This document shows positions 56,926 to 64,000 of a stretch of 64,000 nucleotides of DNA, piece after piece (position 1 is the first letter of the stretch; each line of letters begins with the position of its first letter). Made by a program: the position numbers and the translations under genes. The notes below the pieces were generated by a model. That model did no database searches. It was given only the letters and a program-made list of their open reading frames with translations, and had not been told where the DNA came from. Origin of the DNA: Ampullaceana balthica. Lineage: Eukaryota; Mollusca; Gastropoda; Lymnaeidae. The stretch covers positions 62,001 through 126,000 of the forward strand of contig CALYLW010000335.1 of NCBI GenBank assembly GCA_944989445.1. Direction: 5' to 3'.

Positions 56926-59170
56926 ATTAAGGGGGTATTCATTATTTTGTGTCTCAACCATTTCAACGTTAAAAGAACAGAAACAACGCTAACAGAAAAC
57001 AAGACTTTAAAAATTAACAGCCACTTTTAAATGTTATCTAAATGGTGTAAAAACAAATGTTAGTATTGTTAGCTGGGTAGCATTTCAAATGTTAACTTGG
57101 TTAGGTAAAAATGTTACGTGTAAATAAAAATAAAGAAACAAAAAATAACAAGTGCAATATCGTTATTTAGCTTGGGACATCATTTCTAAGCGTGAATGGA
57201 AAACTAAGAGATCCCATGTCTCTTTTCTGTGACTTTTAATACAATGATCTAATGTTATAGTGTTCTAAGGGGGTAAAAAAATCAATTTTCTCATTGTACC
57301 ATGCCACAAATTCTGAAAATTAAAATAAATTATATCTTAATCTATAAAGATTTTACATTACATGAAACAAGTAGTTGAAAAAACAAGACGCCAAACGTGT
57401 ACAAGAAAATAACAAAAAATCCATTAATGATCTATATTTATTACAGTTGTAACATAAATCTGGTGTAAATTTTTAATCATTTCAACAACGACCATGTCAC
57501 AATTGAAATTGGAAGACACAATTTTTCTGTATAACTTGTAAAAACAAGAATGTATTAATAATTGCAAAAAAGTTCTGGTTATAATAAAATATGCTAGAAA
57601 GAAAAGTCTGTTTAAAAGTAAAACATGAGAAAAAAAGAACCTACGTAAAAATGAAATTATTTCTACAGTGGTAGTGTTTGCGTTAAAGTTAAAGAGAGGA
57701 GAACCAACAAAAAAAAAGTCACATTCTTAAGACATGTGACACTTTGGCAGTCCCATAAATGAAGAAAACTATCCAAAAGTTAATAATCACAAGTTATCAT
57801 GATTCTCTTATTATCAACAGCACATCCTAAATTAAAAAAAAATCATAGGAATTAATGTTTGAAATATCACAAAGGATAAAAAAAAACTGAATATGATTTC
57901 CTCTTTGTCCACACCCGTAACCCTCAGTGAACAATTTACCATATGAAACAAAAACATTTCCTATAAAAAAAGATCAGTTACCATAGTTGCCGAGTTCATT
58001 ATTTTAAGCACATGTGTAGCATGAGATTAAAGAGATGATAAATCCAAAATTATTCGGAATAAACATCCATTTAACATCTAATGACATTTTTGATATGGAT
58101 TGGTTTCCCCAGACATTATTGAACATAAACTTAATACTGGTTTCGGCAAATGAGATTAGCACGGTCCGGTATCATTTTTTAGCAACAACCAGATAGATAA
58201 CTTTATAACAGCCAGACAGGCCAGAGTAATGACCCCTGGCATCCCAGACTTGGTCAGTGGGCTGTGGTCGGAGATCTTTCCGTATCACAATAAATTACAT
58301 TAAGTTTCTTATGTAAAATTGTGTCAGGCCTTCCATAAGATATTTTAATAATAAGTATGAGGTTGTAAAGAATTGTAGAAAAATATTTGTGCAGCATTTT
58401 AATATTAGTTTGGTTGACATGTAAGTCTCATTGGGAAATAGATATAGCTATTAAATAACTTGCCGAAAACAGGTCAAGGGAAGAAATATTGTAGTTTCTT
58501 AATGTGCTTAAGTTTGTTGTTTTTTGTGTGCACTGTGACACATAATTTTAACATTGACATTCAATGAATGTTACAAAAAAAGACATGAGATTTTAGGAAA
58601 ATATGTGTATGATCTTAAAGAAGTGGTGGTCAAACATTTTGCTCAGTGGGTCAAATGGACATTGTTTACTTTGAGGGCCACAAGTCATTGATGTTTATAC
58701 TAAGTTGTTATTTGTCTCAAAAACGTATTTGTTCACATTTGTTTACAATGTGATGGTTCATCTTTAAATCCTTTTAAGCTAATCATTTACTATTTGTACA
58801 TTTTATGACAAAAATTAAGACTTTCCTCCTAACCTGTCCTAAAGGCCCAATTAAATCTTTCAGCATGGCCTGCCACTGCTTTAAAGTATACTTTAATTTG
58901 ATAGAAATTAAAATAAATGCAATTTCCTATGGAGATCACAAAGATGTAAAAATGCTGAAATTAAACTGGACCATTATGAACACTATAAAAGTGGTTCCAA
59001 AACTTAATTGAAATAAATGGTGAGAGCCATATTTCACTTTCATTTAAAAAAAATATATTGCCAGTTCAGAAATCATCCTCATTGGTGTGGCACTACATGC
59101 CAAGTCAGAAAGGCTGCTGAATCAAGTTGCATAGTTTGTACTCCACTCCAAAACACTTGATCTTTTTATT
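56926..59170. other. Intergenic region between convergent genes
   Basis: AT-rich and without supported coding. A segment at about 58621-58685 (AGTGGTGGTCAAACATTTTG and GAGGGCCAC) resembles a hAT-type terminal region and may be a MITE fragment. Downstream limits of both genes fall here or nearby. Confidence 0.4.
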
Positions 59171-63051
<3,881 letters not shown>

Positions 63052-63156
63052 CTGTGAAAATAGTTCAACGTTAGCATTTTTAGTCACGTTAATGAGACCT
63101 GCCCAGTACTTCCACAGACTTATTGAACATCTACACCATTTGAGATAACAAATATA

Positions 63157-64000
63157 TTAACTCTTTTTCTTCGGATCAACGCTACCATCGTGGATTTTAA
63201 AAAGACGCTTTTGACGGATCGACGATAGGAGCGTCAAGTTATTAAAAGTGGATTGTTTCGTTTCTTTTCTTAGCTATTTAACTCAAATTAGTTTTAATGT
63301 AATCTAGAATGATTTCCCTTGAATAAAAAAGTCAGAAATTCTTTCTTTGAATGTGTTTTCACTGCAAAAGAAGCGCTTGAAATGCTTTTTTTAATTTTCG
63401 TTTTTACGTTTGTTTAAAAACATGGATATTCAACCAGGGCATCTGGTTATCGGTCTAGTATTATTTTAAATACTACAATAATGAACAAGAAAAAGGTATT
63501 CTTTTTTTATGATGATTCAGATAGTAATTTTAAATTGACGATGAATCATACGCCTAGAGCTAGTAGTTGTAATGAAATTGACAATGAAGTTGACAAGTCA
63601 TCTGTTGAGAAACAACAAACCCCGCCCCTAATTTCTAGTTGCAATACATAGAATAGCTTCAAGCTCCATTGTAAACAGCACAATTTTCTTATTATTTTGC
63701 TGTATTGGTGACCATGAGCTCTAATGTTTTATTGGTTTGTTTTTTTAATGTGAAGTTATTTCTGTTTGCTGTAAATATGAATAAAGTTCAGAAAAAATAC
63801 CATTTTCTTACATTTTGGTTAAAAATCTAGATTTTTGTGACTTAGAATGAGGTTTTTAAAAAAAATAAATTTGGTGTTTTAAATTTGTATTTTCACTAAA
63901 ACAAAATCATAATATTTTATGAAAATAAAGTCACAAGTCTGTGTTGCCTAAAAACATCATTCTTTTCCCTTTAATTCAATACAAAAGATATCATTATCTG
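63157..64000 (+). mobile_element. Possible piggyBac-like relic
   Basis: TTAA at 63157-63160 is followed by CTCTTTTTCTTCGG and an imperfect inverted repeat (ACGCTACCATCGT near 63179-63191, ACGATAGGAGCGT near 63222-63234), a style common at piggyBac ends. A 56-codon ORF at 63481-63651 starts MNKKKVFFFYDDSDSN, with the acidic Asp/Ser start seen in some piggyBac transposases, and then stops. The other end is not in the window. In a Galm intron. Weak call. Confidence 0.3.

Noticed and set aside
58621..58690. hAT-like terminal motif
   Set aside because: Only one end is seen and no target duplication found, so not listed as an element of its own.

Overview
This is a eukaryotic (metazoan) window: multi-exon genes with GT-AG introns, long AT-rich introns, and a dense load of minisatellites and transposons. 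The mix (a tRNA-derived SINE, RTE-type LINE, Helitrons, a ZBED-like hAT and a Ty3/gypsy element of Gmr1-like order) suggests a lophotrochozoan, probably a mollusc. That assignment is inference from repeat style and protein similarity, not proof.

Two genes are recognisable and they converge tail to tail. (1) A synaptotagmin-14/16 gene (Syt14) runs on the + strand from 976 to 53207. I resolve nine coding exons whose phases fit throughout and which give a 533-residue protein with two C2 domains and the WHxL C-terminus. (2) The last three exons of galactose mutarotase (Galm) lie on the - strand between 63051 and 59171; the gene's 5' part is off the right edge.

Layout: 1-1231 is Syt14 exon 1 and upstream sequence. 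1232-21019 is intron 1, holding a 15-bp and a 21-bp minisatellite, a Helitron (3742-5349), a C-rich minisatellite split by a 7.6-kb LTR retrotransposon (8770-16412), a GA tract, a SINE and a 20-bp array. 21020-23296 holds exons 2 and 3 around a 5'-truncated RTE LINE. 23297-44103 is intron 3, with a 100-N gap, an 11.4-kb array of a 21-bp unit (26394-37772), a foldback element, a 23-bp array and a 38-bp array that runs into exon 4. 44104-53207 holds exons 4-9, whose introns carry 27-, 30-, 36-, 24- and 12-bp arrays and a second Helitron. 53208-59170 is the Syt14 3' UTR and intergenic sequence with a decayed LINE. 59171-63051 is Galm, with a 61-bp array interrupted by a hAT element. 63157-64000 may be a piggyBac-like relic.

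The most unusual point is that two unrelated arrays are built from exon-intron junctions of their host genes. The 38-bp array copies the 3' splice site and first 12 coding bases of Syt14 exon 4. The 61-bp array copies the end of a Galm exon, including its catalytic Glu codon, together with the 5' splice site. The LTR element is also notable: integrase precedes reverse transcriptase, and pol follows gag in the same frame after a single UGA with no nearby pol ATG. Most long open frames in the arrays are a by-product of unit lengths divisible by three and are not called as genes.
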